Below, piece by piece: positions 8,792 to 16,997 of a DNA stretch of 64,000 nt; within the stretch, counting starts at the first letter, position 1; every line of letters begins with the position of its first letter. A model generated the notes under the pieces. It ran no database searches, was not told the DNA's origin, and was given only the letters and a program-made list of their open reading frames with translations. The DNA is from Cardiobacteriaceae bacterium (GTDB lineage: Bacteria; Pseudomonadota; Gammaproteobacteria; Cardiobacteriales; Cardiobacteriaceae): assembly GCA_030525785.1 (NCBI GenBank), contig JAUNEA010000003.1:124001-188000 (forward strand), read 5' to 3'. The translations under genes were made by a program, and so were the position numbers.

Positions 8792-10189
8792 ATGAAGCTC
8801 TTAAAAACTCTCCCTTTGGCGATTCTGCTGGCTGCTTGCGCCAATCCTCACATCACCCAAACCCCAAACGTTGATTTACCCTCATGGGAAACACTCTCCC
8901 TCCAACAAAATGAAGGCAAAGCTACCGCCGCATTAGGCTGGCGTGAGTTTTTCCGCGACGCACAATTACAACGCCTGATTGAAGTAGCCCTTCAACACAA
9001 TCACGATTTACGCAAAGCTGCGATTAATGTAGAAATCGTACAACAACAATGGTCTATCCAAGATAGTGCTTCTTTACCGACTGTTGTCTCAACCGCCAGC
9101 ACCAGCAAAAGCCATGCACGTAAAACAACAGGCGAAAGCTACAGCGTTGGCGTAGGCATGAGCAATTTTGAGCTGGATTTCTTTGGCAAAACCAAAGCGC
9201 TTTCGGAAAAAGCTTTGAATCAATACCTTGCCACTCGTGAAGCTCGCGATAGCGCCCAGCTCTCTATCGTCTCTGCCGTTGCCAAAACCTACTACCAATT
9301 GCGCACTTATCAAGCCCAAAAAGCCTTAGCCACTGATGTTTTAAAAACACGCGAAGAATCTTACCGTCTCTCCAAATTACAGCATCAAGCAGGCTTGCTC
9401 ACGGATAAAGACTTGCTCGGTGTACAAAGCTTGATTGAAAACGCCAAAGCCAGCCTGATTGAAGCCAGCCGAAATGAACAACAAGCTCAAAACAATCTGG
9501 CTCAGCTGATTGGTCAGCCACTAGAAAAACTCAATCTCCCTGAGCAAAGCGCTTTAAGTGGCAAAATCCAAAGCGCTTTTGCGCCCCTGAGTATTCCAAC
9601 AGGTATGCAATCCTCCATTTTGCTGAATCGCCCCGATATTCGCCAAGCGGAATACCAGCTCAAAGCTGCTGGTGCTGATATTACTGCCGCGCGTGCCGCT
9701 TTGTATCCCAGCATCAGCTTAAGCAGCCAATTGGGCTTTAGCAGCACGGATTTATCCAATCTCTTGAATGCCAATGCTTTCAGCGCTGCGATTACACCTA
9801 GCCTGATGTTGCCGATTTTTGACCGTGACCGTCTGCACCGTGCTGTTCATATCGCTGAGAGTGCAGAGAAAATTGCGGTGGAAAATTACCAAGCAGCGGT
9901 TCAAAGCGCTTTTTATGAAGTCGCTAATACTTTAATTGCGAAAGAAAGCCTAAGCGAGCAGTATCAAGCCGTGAAAAATGCTAACGATGCCAGCCAAAAA
10001 CGTCTCAAAATCGAACAAGCAAGGCTCCAAGCTGGCGTTAGCAGCGTTCTCGATATTTTAGATGCACAACGCGAAAGCTACTCCAGCGCTATGGGCTTAC
10101 TTGGTATCGAACTCCAAATGCGCCTCAACGAAATCGATTTGTACAAAGCAACAGGCGGTGGATTATCTGAAATGGGCGTAAAACCTTAA
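8792..10189 (+). CDS. RND outer-membrane factor lipoprotein (OprM/CmeC type)
   Basis: 465 residues. A lipoprotein signal has its lipobox at LLAAC (Cys16), followed by the two repeated OEP domains of TolC-family channels: long helices rich in Ala/Gln/Leu, and the turn VGVGMSNFELDFFGKTKALSE typical of NodT/OprM lipoproteins. It forms the trimeric exit duct for the adaptor and permease encoded immediately upstream. The ribosome site is AAGGAAC. Palindrome copies appear inside as TKAL, QSAL and QSAF. Family assignment is firm. Confidence 0.93.
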   Translation: MKLLKTLPLAILLAACANPHITQTPNVDLPSWETLSLQQNEGKATAALGWREFFRDAQLQRLIEVALQHNHDLRKAAINVEIVQQQWSIQDSASLPTVVSTASTSKSHARKTTGESYSVGVGMSNFELDFFGKTKALSEKALNQYLATREARDSAQLSIVSAVAKTYYQLRTYQAQKALATDVLKTREESYRLSKLQHQAGLLTDKDLLGVQSLIENAKASLIEASRNEQQAQNNLAQLIGQPLEKLNLPEQSALSGKIQSAFAPLSIPTGMQSSILLNRPDIRQAEYQLKAAGADITAARAALYPSISLSSQLGFSSTDLSNLLNANAFSAAITPSLMLPIFDRDRLHRAVHIAESAEKIAVENYQAAVQSAFYEVANTLIAKESLSEQYQAVKNANDASQKRLKIEQARLQAGVSSVLDILDAQRESYSSAMGLLGIELQMRLNEIDLYKATGGGLSEMGVKP

Positions 10190-10195
10190 ACTTTT

Positions 10196-11125
10196 ATGCT
10201 CATTCTCTACACACTTTTGGGCATCAGCGCAGGCTTAGCCATCGCAATCCAAAGCGCTATCAACAGCGGTTTACGCCAACATTTGCACTCCCCTTTTTTA
10301 ACCTCCGCCGTTTCTTTTGGCGTGGGGACATTGGCATTGTTGTTGGTTTGTCTCTTCACGAAGCAAAGCTTGCCTGATGGTTCTACGGTGTTACAAAGCG
10401 CTTGGTGGCTATGGATAGGCGGTGCGCTGGGGGTTATTGGCTTAACCACCAACATCTTGATTTTTCCTCATTTAGGCGCGATACAAACCGCCATCATGCC
10501 GATTCTAGGGCAAATTCTGATGGGGCTTTTGATTGATACGTTTGGCTGGTTTCATTTAAGCCAACAGGATTTCACCACCAAGCGCTTTATCGGGCTAATG
10601 CTTTCACTGTTGGGGATATTTCTAGCAGTAGTATGGGCAAATCGGCAGCGTTTTGAAGCCTCTATAGCAAACAAAGCGCTTTGGTTCTGGCGCATTTTAG
10701 GCATCATCGCAGGCATGATAACCACCACCCAAGCAGCGGTAAATGGTCAGCTAGGCGTGATGTTGCATTCACCACTATTGGCTTCACTGTGGTCATTCAT
10801 GCTGGGAAGCATACTTTTATGGAGCTATGCGATTTTCATCGAAGGCAGCGCAAAGCGCTTGTTTGAGATTCTCTCACTCAATATTGGCAAAATTTGGTGG
10901 ACAGGCGGTCTATTAGGCGCGTGGTTTGTCTTAGGCAATGCCACCTTAGTGCCGAGCATCGGCGCTGGGCAAACGGTGATGTTGGTTTTACTCGGCATGA
11001 TTTTAGGTAGCCTATGCCTTGAACAAGGCGGATTCTTAGGCGCAAAACAAAAAGCCATCTCTACCCCACAGATTATAGGTTTGATGGCATTGCTGATAGG
11101 CGTTGCTTTGATTCGTTTGCTTTAA
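10196..11125 (+). CDS. DMT family transporter, duplicated DUF606 (YdcZ) type
   Basis: 309 residues, almost entirely hydrophobic, with about ten membrane helices. It contains two homologous halves, each starting with a similar pattern (GLAIAIQSAINSGLR... and GMITTTQAAVNGQLG...). Single-copy DUF606 proteins are about 145 residues, so this is a tandem fusion. It starts six bases after the pump operon and may be co-transcribed with it. Members of this drug/metabolite transporter branch are poorly characterised, and the substrate cannot be inferred. It converges on the fucose operon with a 4-base overlap at the stops. Confidence 0.82.
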   Translation: MLILYTLLGISAGLAIAIQSAINSGLRQHLHSPFLTSAVSFGVGTLALLLVCLFTKQSLPDGSTVLQSAWWLWIGGALGVIGLTTNILIFPHLGAIQTAIMPILGQILMGLLIDTFGWFHLSQQDFTTKRFIGLMLSLLGIFLAVVWANRQRFEASIANKALWFWRILGIIAGMITTTQAAVNGQLGVMLHSPLLASLWSFMLGSILLWSYAIFIEGSAKRLFEILSLNIGKIWWTGGLLGAWFVLGNATLVPSIGAGQTVMLVLLGMILGSLCLEQGGFLGAKQKAISTPQIIGLMALLIGVALIRLL

Positions 11126-11457
11126 TGGTTACGCTCTAAATCAAAGATTTCACTTGCCAGTTGCCATTTACCTTCCACGCCCTCAAAGCGCTTTTGGTAA
11201 GTATCCATCAAAGCTTCCCATTCCTGAATTTTGGGATTCTGCTCAGCCATGTAATTGAGTTTTTCCCAAGTAAAATCAGCATCAGCTTTGACAAACATCA
11301 CCAAACGATTTTGAAAACGATGAATCTTCATCTCAACAATGCCTGCCGCTCGTAAATGTTCATACACTTCTGCCCAAATCTTTTGATGCCAACGCTCATA
11401 CTCCGCTATCAATGCCTCATCATCTTTTAAATCAAGCAATAAAACAAATTGCTGCAT
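11122..11457 (-). CDS. L-fucose/L-rhamnose mutarotase family protein (DUF718)
   Basis: 111 residues. The compact ferredoxin-like fold of the RhaM family is suggested by MQQFVLLLDLKDDEALIAEYERWH, a central His/Glu-rich segment (EMKIHRFQNRLVMFV) and WEALMDTYQKRFEG near the end. Such enzymes interconvert alpha and beta anomers of a 6-deoxy sugar, supplying the anomer used by the dehydrogenase. The ATG at 11457 has a good ribosome site (GGAGTT on the minus strand); a longer upstream frame exists but runs into the hairpin repeat. It is the last gene of the fucose operon. Confidence 0.85.
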   Translation of the reverse strand: MQQFVLLLDLKDDEALIAEYERWHQKIWAEVYEHLRAAGIVEMKIHRFQNRLVMFVKADADFTWEKLNYMAEQNPKIQEWEALMDTYQKRFEGVEGKWQLASEIFDLERNH

Positions 11458-11562
11458 AATAACTCCTGTGTGAAACAAAATATCAAAGCGCTTTGGGGAG
11501 ATTGTTGTGATTCGAGGGTTTGTCCGCTTCGCGTTCCCCTTCGGGTCACCCTCGAGCTCCCA

Positions 11563-11693
11563 CAAGGGGACGTGTCCCCTTGACCCCGGTCTAAGAAAGT
11601 ACAACACCCCACGCGTGGGGTGTTGTACTTTCAAAGGTTGCGGGGTGCAGGGTAATCATTCCCCTGCTGGGGGTTTGGGGGCAAAGCCCCCAA
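11563..11693. repeat. Multi-hairpin intergenic repeat, copy A
   Basis: Four hairpins follow each other: 11563-11582 (CAAGGGGA/TCCCCTTG), a perfect 38-bp palindrome at 11595-11632 with 17-bp arms around CGCG, 11646-11666 (GCAGGG/CCCTGC type), and 11675-11693 (TTGGGGGC/GCCCCCAA). A weaker GGGT/ACCC fold lies further left near 11540-11555. The conserved linkers (cttgaccccg, ttgcggggtgcaggg) match copies B and C, while the central stem sequence is unrelated. This copy interrupts the fucose operon between permease and mutarotase genes. Confidence 0.88.
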
Positions 11694-11720
11694 GTCAAAA
11701 CACCCTCCCCATAAAGCGCT

Positions 11721-12728
11721 TTAGTCTTGCGGCTTGCCAGAGGCGATACGCGAGATAATGAGGGCGAAGAGGATAAAGGTTCCTGTGATAAATTCAATCA
11801 CGGTACCTGACACTTGTAACGAACGCAGCAATTGGTCAATAAATTTCAACAACAGGATACCAGTGAGTGCGCCGAAGATAGAGCCGCGTCCGCCATTGAG
11901 TGAAATACCACCGATGACGCATGCTGCAAATACCGTGAAAATATAGCCTGAGCCTTGCGATTGTCCAACAGAAGCATACTGTGAGGTATAAAGCACACCT
12001 GCAAGTGCTGCCATAATGCTCGCAAACACCAACACCCCCATAATAACTTTCTCACTTTGAATGCCTGCTGCTTTTGCAGCTTGTGCATTACCACCAACGG
12101 CATAAAGCGAACGACCATGCCGTGTAAATTGCATGAATCCAATCAGCACCACCGCCAAGCTCACAAATACCCAAAACGACAACGACATACCCAAAAAGCT
12201 AAAATTCGCCAAGCCTGCAATCGATTTAGGCAATTGATACAAACTCGCACCACCTGTTAAGAAAGTTTGCAAACCACGCAGAGCTGTCAGCATACCAAGC
12301 GTGACGATAAAGCCGTTCAAGCGGAATTTCACAATCATCACCGCATTGAGCAAACCAACCAAACCACCAACCAACAACACCAGTGGCAAGGCTAAAAAGT
12401 CAGGTAAAAAGGCTCCACTCACATTCGGCGCAAAGCCAATACCTACCACTGCCCACACAGCAATAGCAGGCGCAAGACCAAAAGTAGACTCCAGCGACAA
12501 ATCCATACGCCCAATGATTAACACCATCGCCTGAGCCAGTACCAAAATCCCGATTTGAGTCGCCTGTTCAATAGGGATTTTCAAAATGCCCCATGTTAAG
12601 AAATTATCGGTGGTCAAATGCCCAATCAGCAAAATCAATAAAATCGGTGGTACGAGAACAAAATCTCGCAAGCTACTCCAGCGAAAACCTGTATTCAAAG
12701 CACTTTGTTGGGTTGTTGTACTACTCAT
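11721..12728 (-). CDS. Sugar ABC transporter permease (RbsC family), probably L-fucose
   Basis: 335 residues with about ten membrane helices, and the family signatures GRMDLSLESTFGLAPAIAVW near the N-terminus and AACVIGGISLNGGRGSIFGAL near the C-terminus. These are typical of carbohydrate-uptake CUT2 permeases such as RbsC. The ribosome site on the minus strand is AAGGAAGG. It sits 11 bases downstream of the ATPase gene. Together with the ATPase and binding protein it should import a sugar; the flanking oxidative fucose genes argue for L-fucose or a related 6-deoxy sugar. Confidence 0.9.
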   Translation of the reverse strand: MSSTTTQQSALNTGFRWSSLRDFVLVPPILLILLIGHLTTDNFLTWGILKIPIEQATQIGILVLAQAMVLIIGRMDLSLESTFGLAPAIAVWAVVGIGFAPNVSGAFLPDFLALPLVLLVGGLVGLLNAVMIVKFRLNGFIVTLGMLTALRGLQTFLTGGASLYQLPKSIAGLANFSFLGMSLSFWVFVSLAVVLIGFMQFTRHGRSLYAVGGNAQAAKAAGIQSEKVIMGVLVFASIMAALAGVLYTSQYASVGQSQGSGYIFTVFAACVIGGISLNGGRGSIFGALTGILLLKFIDQLLRSLQVSGTVIEFITGTFILFALIISRIASGKPQD

Positions 12729-12739
12729 AAATCCTTCCT

Positions 12740-14293
12740 TTAAACATTTTCTACTTGTGGGCTAAAGTGATACGGTGCTTCCTCTTTCTCGAGCATGCCT
12801 TCCATCGCGGCAATGAGTTCATTATCCTTCCAACCTTGCTTGAACTCATGCACCATCTCGCCATGTTGCATCACCACGACACGATCGCAACCGCGCACAT
12901 CGTCCAAATCATCAGAGACAATCAACACCGCCATTTCTCGCCGCTCTGCCTCTTTTGCAACATAGTCCAAAAGCGTGTGTTTGCTTTTAATGTCCACGCC
13001 AGCGGTTGGGTTAATCATCACCAGCATTTGTGGCTCATTTGCCATCGCTCGTGCTTGTACCACTTTTTGCTGATTACCACCCGATAAGCCCGAAACTTCC
13101 TGCTCCGCACCATAGGTTTTAACATCTAATGCCTGTATCCAATCATTTGCCAAAGCAAAGCGCTTTTTGCGGTCAATGATGCCGAGTTTGGAGCTGGATA
13201 ATTGCGGCAAAATGGTCATGGTAGCATTTTCTTCAATGCTCATCTCTGGCACAAAACCACCATGATGTCTATCTTGTGGCACAAAGCCAATACCAGCATC
13301 TAACGCAGCTCGTACACTATCACGCGCATAAGTTTTGCCATTGACATAAATCTCGCCGCCCAAAGCGCTTTGCAAACCAACAATGGTTTCAGCAAAACCC
13401 ACTTTGCCACAGCCGCCCACGCCAACCAGCCCAACCATCTCGCGTTTTTTAATTGCAAAATTCAAGTGCTTGAAACGGTGCTGATGGCTTAAATCGCGCA
13501 CTTCGAACACACGTTCATCAGGCAATTCACGCGGCGTGTAAACTTTGTCTTCATAACGCTCACCTGTCATCGCCTCAATCATTTGTTTTTGATTAAAATC
13601 TTTCACAGGCGCGGTGACGATATGCTTGGCATCGCGATAAACAGTCACATCGTGGCAAATATCATAAACCTCTGTTAAATGGTGAGAGATAAAGAGGAAA
13701 GTCACCCCTTGCTCTTGCAATTTGCGCATACGGTCAAACAAACGCGTGATGGCTTTGCCCTCAAGCATCGCAGTAGGCTCGTCCAAGATAATGAACCGTG
13801 CGCCGTAAGATAAAGACCGCGCAATTTCCACCAACTGCCGATTCTCCACATCTAACAAACCTGCTTCCAAACGCACATCAACAGGAATATCCCAAGCATC
13901 AAGGATTTTCTGCGCCTCTTGATGCACCTGTTTCCACGAAACAAAGCGCTTTCCAAAATCTTGACGGTTAATCAACAAATTCTCCGCCACGGTCAGATTA
14001 GGGAAAATTGTTGGCTTTTGATACACGCAAGCAACCTTCTCACGCCAAGCTTGCACATCACCCACTTCAGGCGCAGGAGAACCACCAAACAACACGCGCC
14101 CCTCATCAGGCGTATTTAACCCCGTTAGAATGGAGACCAACGTTGATTTGCCCGCGCCATTTCGCCCGACCAAAGCATGCGTTCTGCCTGCGTGAACTGT
14201 TAATTCCACGCCATTTAGCGCGGTTGTTTTGCCAAAGCGCTTAACCACGCCCTGCACTTCCACCAAAGGTGGCGTTGGTAATGTCGTTTCCAT
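12740..14293 (-). CDS. Sugar ABC transporter ATPase (RbsA family), degenerate second domain
   Basis: 517 residues from the ATG at 14293 (strong GAAAGGAAT ribosome site). Two nucleotide-binding domains are present. The first is intact: Walker A GRNGAGKST, Walker B FIILDEPTAM. The second has Walker A GVGGCGKVG, lacking the normal Ser/Thr after Lys, and its Walker B reads MLVMINPTAGVD, so the usual Asp-Glu is Ile-Asn; the signature LSGGNQQK remains. CUT2 ATPases often have an atypical second Walker A, but loss of the Walker B acidic pair is more marked. Hydrolysis is probably carried by the first site. It lies between the binding protein and permease genes. Confidence 0.9.
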   Translation of the reverse strand: METTLPTPPLVEVQGVVKRFGKTTALNGVELTVHAGRTHALVGRNGAGKSTLVSILTGLNTPDEGRVLFGGSPAPEVGDVQAWREKVACVYQKPTIFPNLTVAENLLINRQDFGKRFVSWKQVHQEAQKILDAWDIPVDVRLEAGLLDVENRQLVEIARSLSYGARFIILDEPTAMLEGKAITRLFDRMRKLQEQGVTFLFISHHLTEVYDICHDVTVYRDAKHIVTAPVKDFNQKQMIEAMTGERYEDKVYTPRELPDERVFEVRDLSHQHRFKHLNFAIKKREMVGLVGVGGCGKVGFAETIVGLQSALGGEIYVNGKTYARDSVRAALDAGIGFVPQDRHHGGFVPEMSIEENATMTILPQLSSSKLGIIDRKKRFALANDWIQALDVKTYGAEQEVSGLSGGNQQKVVQARAMANEPQMLVMINPTAGVDIKSKHTLLDYVAKEAERREMAVLIVSDDLDDVRGCDRVVVMQHGEMVHEFKQGWKDNELIAAMEGMLEKEEAPYHFSPQVENV

Positions 14294-14345
14294 GAATATT
14301 CCTTTCAAAATTGGGCGCAAAGCGCTTTGTTGATGAGGATAGATT

Positions 14346-14361
14346 GGGGGGAAATCCCCCC
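14346..14361 (-). promoter_or_regulatory. G/C hairpin after the binding-protein gene
   Basis: GGGGGG-AAAT-CCCCCC forms a perfect 6-bp stem between the binding-protein stop and the ATPase start. A smaller AGCCT/AGGCT fold lies beside it (about 14362-14376). Hairpins here commonly protect the binding-protein mRNA and lower downstream expression; that role is inferred. The sequence resembles the terminal hairpin of the multi-hairpin repeats and may be a remnant. Confidence 0.5.
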
Positions 14362-14382
14362 AGCCTCCTTCAGGCTACCGTT

Positions 14383-15387
14383 TTAGTTATTGCCCCAAAG
14401 CGCTTTGTCATCAAATTTGACTGTTTGCAACTCGCCTAATTGAGCGCCATCTTTGGTAACTACTGGTGCAGCGATTTGGTCTTCTAACAAGCCTTCACGC
14501 GGCTGAACAATATTCGATCCGTGATCGGTTGCACCCACTTCAAAGGTTTTGCCTTCAGCCGCTGCTTTGGCATAGAAAATCGCCCAGTGCGCATAACCAT
14601 CAGCAGGCTGTGAGATGGTGGCATCAATATCGCCACGCGCAATGGCTTCCAATTCAGACTTAATACCATCATTAGAAACAATCACGATATGACCTGCTTC
14701 ACCTGCTGGCACCAGTTTGTTTTGCTGACGTAAAAACGCCAAAGTTGGCTGCAAATACACACCACCTGCTTGCATATAAATGCCATTGACTTCACCACCA
14801 GCCAATGCTGTTTGTAAACCCGCAATAGCAGGCTCGGCTTTCCAATCGGTTGGCACTTCAATCACTTTCATCTCGGGATACTTTTCTTTCATGCATGCTG
14901 CGAAAGCTTCAGAACGGTCACGTCCGTTGATGGAATTTAACGCGCCTTGAAACTCAACTACCGTTCCTTTACCGCCCAATTTCTCGCCCAATACGATACA
15001 AGCGTTGGTGCCATAAGCTTTGTTATCCGCACGAACCACCATGAAAACTTTACCTGCATCAGGGCGAGTATCCACCGTCACCACAGGCACGCCTTTTTGC
15101 TCGGCGCTGTTCAAAGCGCTTATGGTTGCTGCGGTATCTTGCGGAGCCAACACAATAGCATTCACGCCTGATTGCAACATTTGCTGAGTGTTGGCAATCA
15201 TTTTTTGCGCGTCATTGTTGGAAGAGGTGTTGAACAATTTAACGCCCAATTCTTCACCTTTTTGTGGCACATAATGGGCAAAGGCTGTCCAGAAATCGGT
15301 ATCGTTGCGGGGTTGGTCTAAGCCGATGGTTTGAGCATTGGCAAAAGCGCTTGTGGCTAAGGCAATTGTTAATAAACTTTTTTTCAT
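14383..15387 (-). CDS. Sugar ABC transporter substrate-binding protein (RbsB family)
   Basis: 334 residues with a Sec signal peptide (MKKSLLTIALATSAFANAQ, cleavage near ANA-Q). A periplasmic-binding-protein type I fold of the ribose/galactose class follows, recognised by the repeated IANTQQMLQSGVNAIVLAPQD segment and VPVVTVDTR. It is followed on the minus strand by the ATPase and permease genes and preceded by the fucose dehydrogenase gene. It is the likely periplasmic receptor for L-fucose. A near copy of the palindrome lies in the signal-peptide coding region. Confidence 0.9.
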   Translation of the reverse strand: MKKSLLTIALATSAFANAQTIGLDQPRNDTDFWTAFAHYVPQKGEELGVKLFNTSSNNDAQKMIANTQQMLQSGVNAIVLAPQDTAATISALNSAEQKGVPVVTVDTRPDAGKVFMVVRADNKAYGTNACIVLGEKLGGKGTVVEFQGALNSINGRDRSEAFAACMKEKYPEMKVIEVPTDWKAEPAIAGLQTALAGGEVNGIYMQAGGVYLQPTLAFLRQQNKLVPAGEAGHIVIVSNDGIKSELEAIARGDIDATISQPADGYAHWAIFYAKAAAEGKTFEVGATDHGSNIVQPREGLLEDQIAAPVVTKDGAQLGELQTVKFDDKALWGNN

Positions 15388-15406
15388 GATGTTGCTCCTA
15401 ATAGGT

Positions 15407-16174
15407 TTAAGTTAAAGAACGGTCGAGGTGGGTGTAACCACCATCAACGAAAATCTGTTGTCCTGTGGTGTGTGCGGAACGAGGGGAAAGCAAAAAGACA
15501 CTCATCGCCGCAATTTCTTCAGGTGTCGTCATGCGTTTTTCCAAAGGAATTTTTGACACGATACTTTGCAATTTCTCCTCACTGTTCTCAAAGCTATCAA
15601 TCCAACGGCGATAGAGAGGTGTCATCACCTCAGCTGGCACCACCATATTCACACGAATACCATCTGAAAGCAGAGCTGCTGCCCATTCACGCGTCAGCGC
15701 TGCACGTCCGCCATTGGCTGCACAATAGCCACTGGTCTGCCCTTGCCCTGTCCACGCTGTCTTTGAGCCAATATTGACCACCGCCCCTTTGCTTTCACGC
15801 AAATAAGGAAGTGCGTAATGCATCATGGCGAAATAATGGGTGAGGTTTTTCTCAAGCGACTGGCGGAAATCAGAAACGCTGTGTTCAAGGCTAACGTTAT
15901 CATTCACACCAGCATTGTTCACCAAGCCATCAAGCCGACCAAAGCGCTTTATGGTTTCAGAAACCGCGTGTTCACAAGCTTTTTCATCAGATAATTCTGT
16001 TTGAATCCAATAATGTCGCTCACCAAAGCGCTTTGCGGTTTCTTCAGATAAGGGCGAGCGTGCCACAATTGCCACTTTCGCCCCTTCATCGAGCAGCGTT
16101 TGGCTAATCGCGCCACCAATACCCGCGCCACCACCTGTGACGATAAAAACTTTATCCTTCAAAAACAAATCCAT
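15407..16174 (-). CDS. SDR family oxidoreductase, probable L-fucose 1-dehydrogenase
   Basis: 255 residues. The Rossmann fold begins VFIVTGGGAGIGGAIS (TGxxxGIG), with NNAG in VNNAGVNDN and the active-site Ser in NIGSKTAW. The catalytic YxxxK reads GYCAANGG, giving Tyr-x-x-x-Asn, so the usual Lys is Asn (codon AAT). The start at 16174 uses GGAG on the minus strand and lies one base after the lactonase stop; upstream in-frame ATGs overlap that gene. Position in the operon suggests the first oxidation, L-fucose to L-fuconolactone. If Asn is real, either the family tolerates it or catalysis is impaired. Confidence 0.82.
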   Translation of the reverse strand: MDLFLKDKVFIVTGGGAGIGGAISQTLLDEGAKVAIVARSPLSEETAKRFGERHYWIQTELSDEKACEHAVSETIKRFGRLDGLVNNAGVNDNVSLEHSVSDFRQSLEKNLTHYFAMMHYALPYLRESKGAVVNIGSKTAWTGQGQTSGYCAANGGRAALTREWAAALLSDGIRVNMVVPAEVMTPLYRRWIDSFENSEEKLQSIVSKIPLEKRMTTPEEIAAMSVFLLSPRSAHTTGQQIFVDGGYTHLDRSLT

Positions 16175-16175
16175 C

Positions 16176-16994
16176 TCATACTCCATAAATCCGTTTTGCC
16201 GTTTCACCACCCAAAGCGCTTTGTTCTGAATGGCTTAATTCCGCCAAAGCGCTTTGCCAAAAGCCAACCACCTCATCGCGGTTGTGGGTCAGCAAACAAA
16301 CAGGGTCATCGCTACCTAACATACAACGCTCCACGCCAAACAGTTCCAAAGCGCTTTGCACATACGGCTTAACCGTCTCAAACGTAGCATTTTTTCCAGC
16401 CTCCAAAAGCAAACCTGAGATTTTCACGTTCACGTGAGGCATCTTAGCCAGCTCCTGCATCGATTTATACCAGCCGTGAAAATCGTGGAAATTAGGCTTG
16501 CCCAGATGGTCAAGCACCAAAAGCGCTTTGTCTTGCTTGGCTGAAAAAGCAACCGCTGCGGATAAATCGGCTTGTTTGACCAAAATGTCATAGACAAACC
16601 CATGCGCCTGCAATGCTGAAACACCGCAATTAAAATCCTCACGCCCCCAGAATTCTGAAGGATTGGGTTCATCTTGCACCAAATGGCGAAAGCCTCGCAT
16701 TAAAGCGCTTTGTCGATAAAAATCCAGTCGTTCAGCAACATTATCCGCACACAAATCCACCCAGCCGACAATACCTTTGATGTTGCTACTTTGTGCCAAA
16801 TCCATCAAAAACGCGTTCTCTACCTCGCTTTGCCGTGCCTGAACGGCAATCACGCCCTCAATCGAAAGCGCTTTGTCTAACGCTGCGCTGTCTTTGGGCA
16901 AGAAATCGCGTTTGAAGATAGCTAGTGCATCGCTAATCCAAGGATAATCTTCAGGTAGATAACGCCAGTAATGGCGGTGGGCATCAAGTCTCAT
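16176..16994 (-). CDS. Amidohydrolase family L-fuconolactonase
   Basis: 272 residues. Opens with MRLDAHRHYWRY, the HxH metal motif of the amidohydrolase-2 family, with LDHLGKP and SDDPVC towards the C-terminus carrying further active-site residues. Homologues hydrolyse L-fucono-1,5-lactone to L-fuconate. It is nested between dehydratase and dehydrogenase genes with gaps of three and one bases. Six palindrome copies fall in its 819 bases (16212, 16245, 16347, 16519, 16701, 16864), one of the highest densities here, giving QSAL four times, KALLVL and DKALS. Confidence 0.88.
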   Translation of the reverse strand: MRLDAHRHYWRYLPEDYPWISDALAIFKRDFLPKDSAALDKALSIEGVIAVQARQSEVENAFLMDLAQSSNIKGIVGWVDLCADNVAERLDFYRQSALMRGFRHLVQDEPNPSEFWGREDFNCGVSALQAHGFVYDILVKQADLSAAVAFSAKQDKALLVLDHLGKPNFHDFHGWYKSMQELAKMPHVNVKISGLLLEAGKNATFETVKPYVQSALELFGVERCMLGSDDPVCLLTHNRDEVVGFWQSALAELSHSEQSALGGETAKRIYGV

Positions 16995-16997
16995 GGC

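Noticed and set aside
11427-11797. Several open frames through the multi-hairpin repeat copy A
   Set aside because: They translate the inverted repeats and have no family resemblance.
14370-14380. AGGCTACCG, partial match to the Eikenella-type uptake sequence
   Set aside because: Only the first eight bases match; it is part of a local hairpin in the fucose operon.
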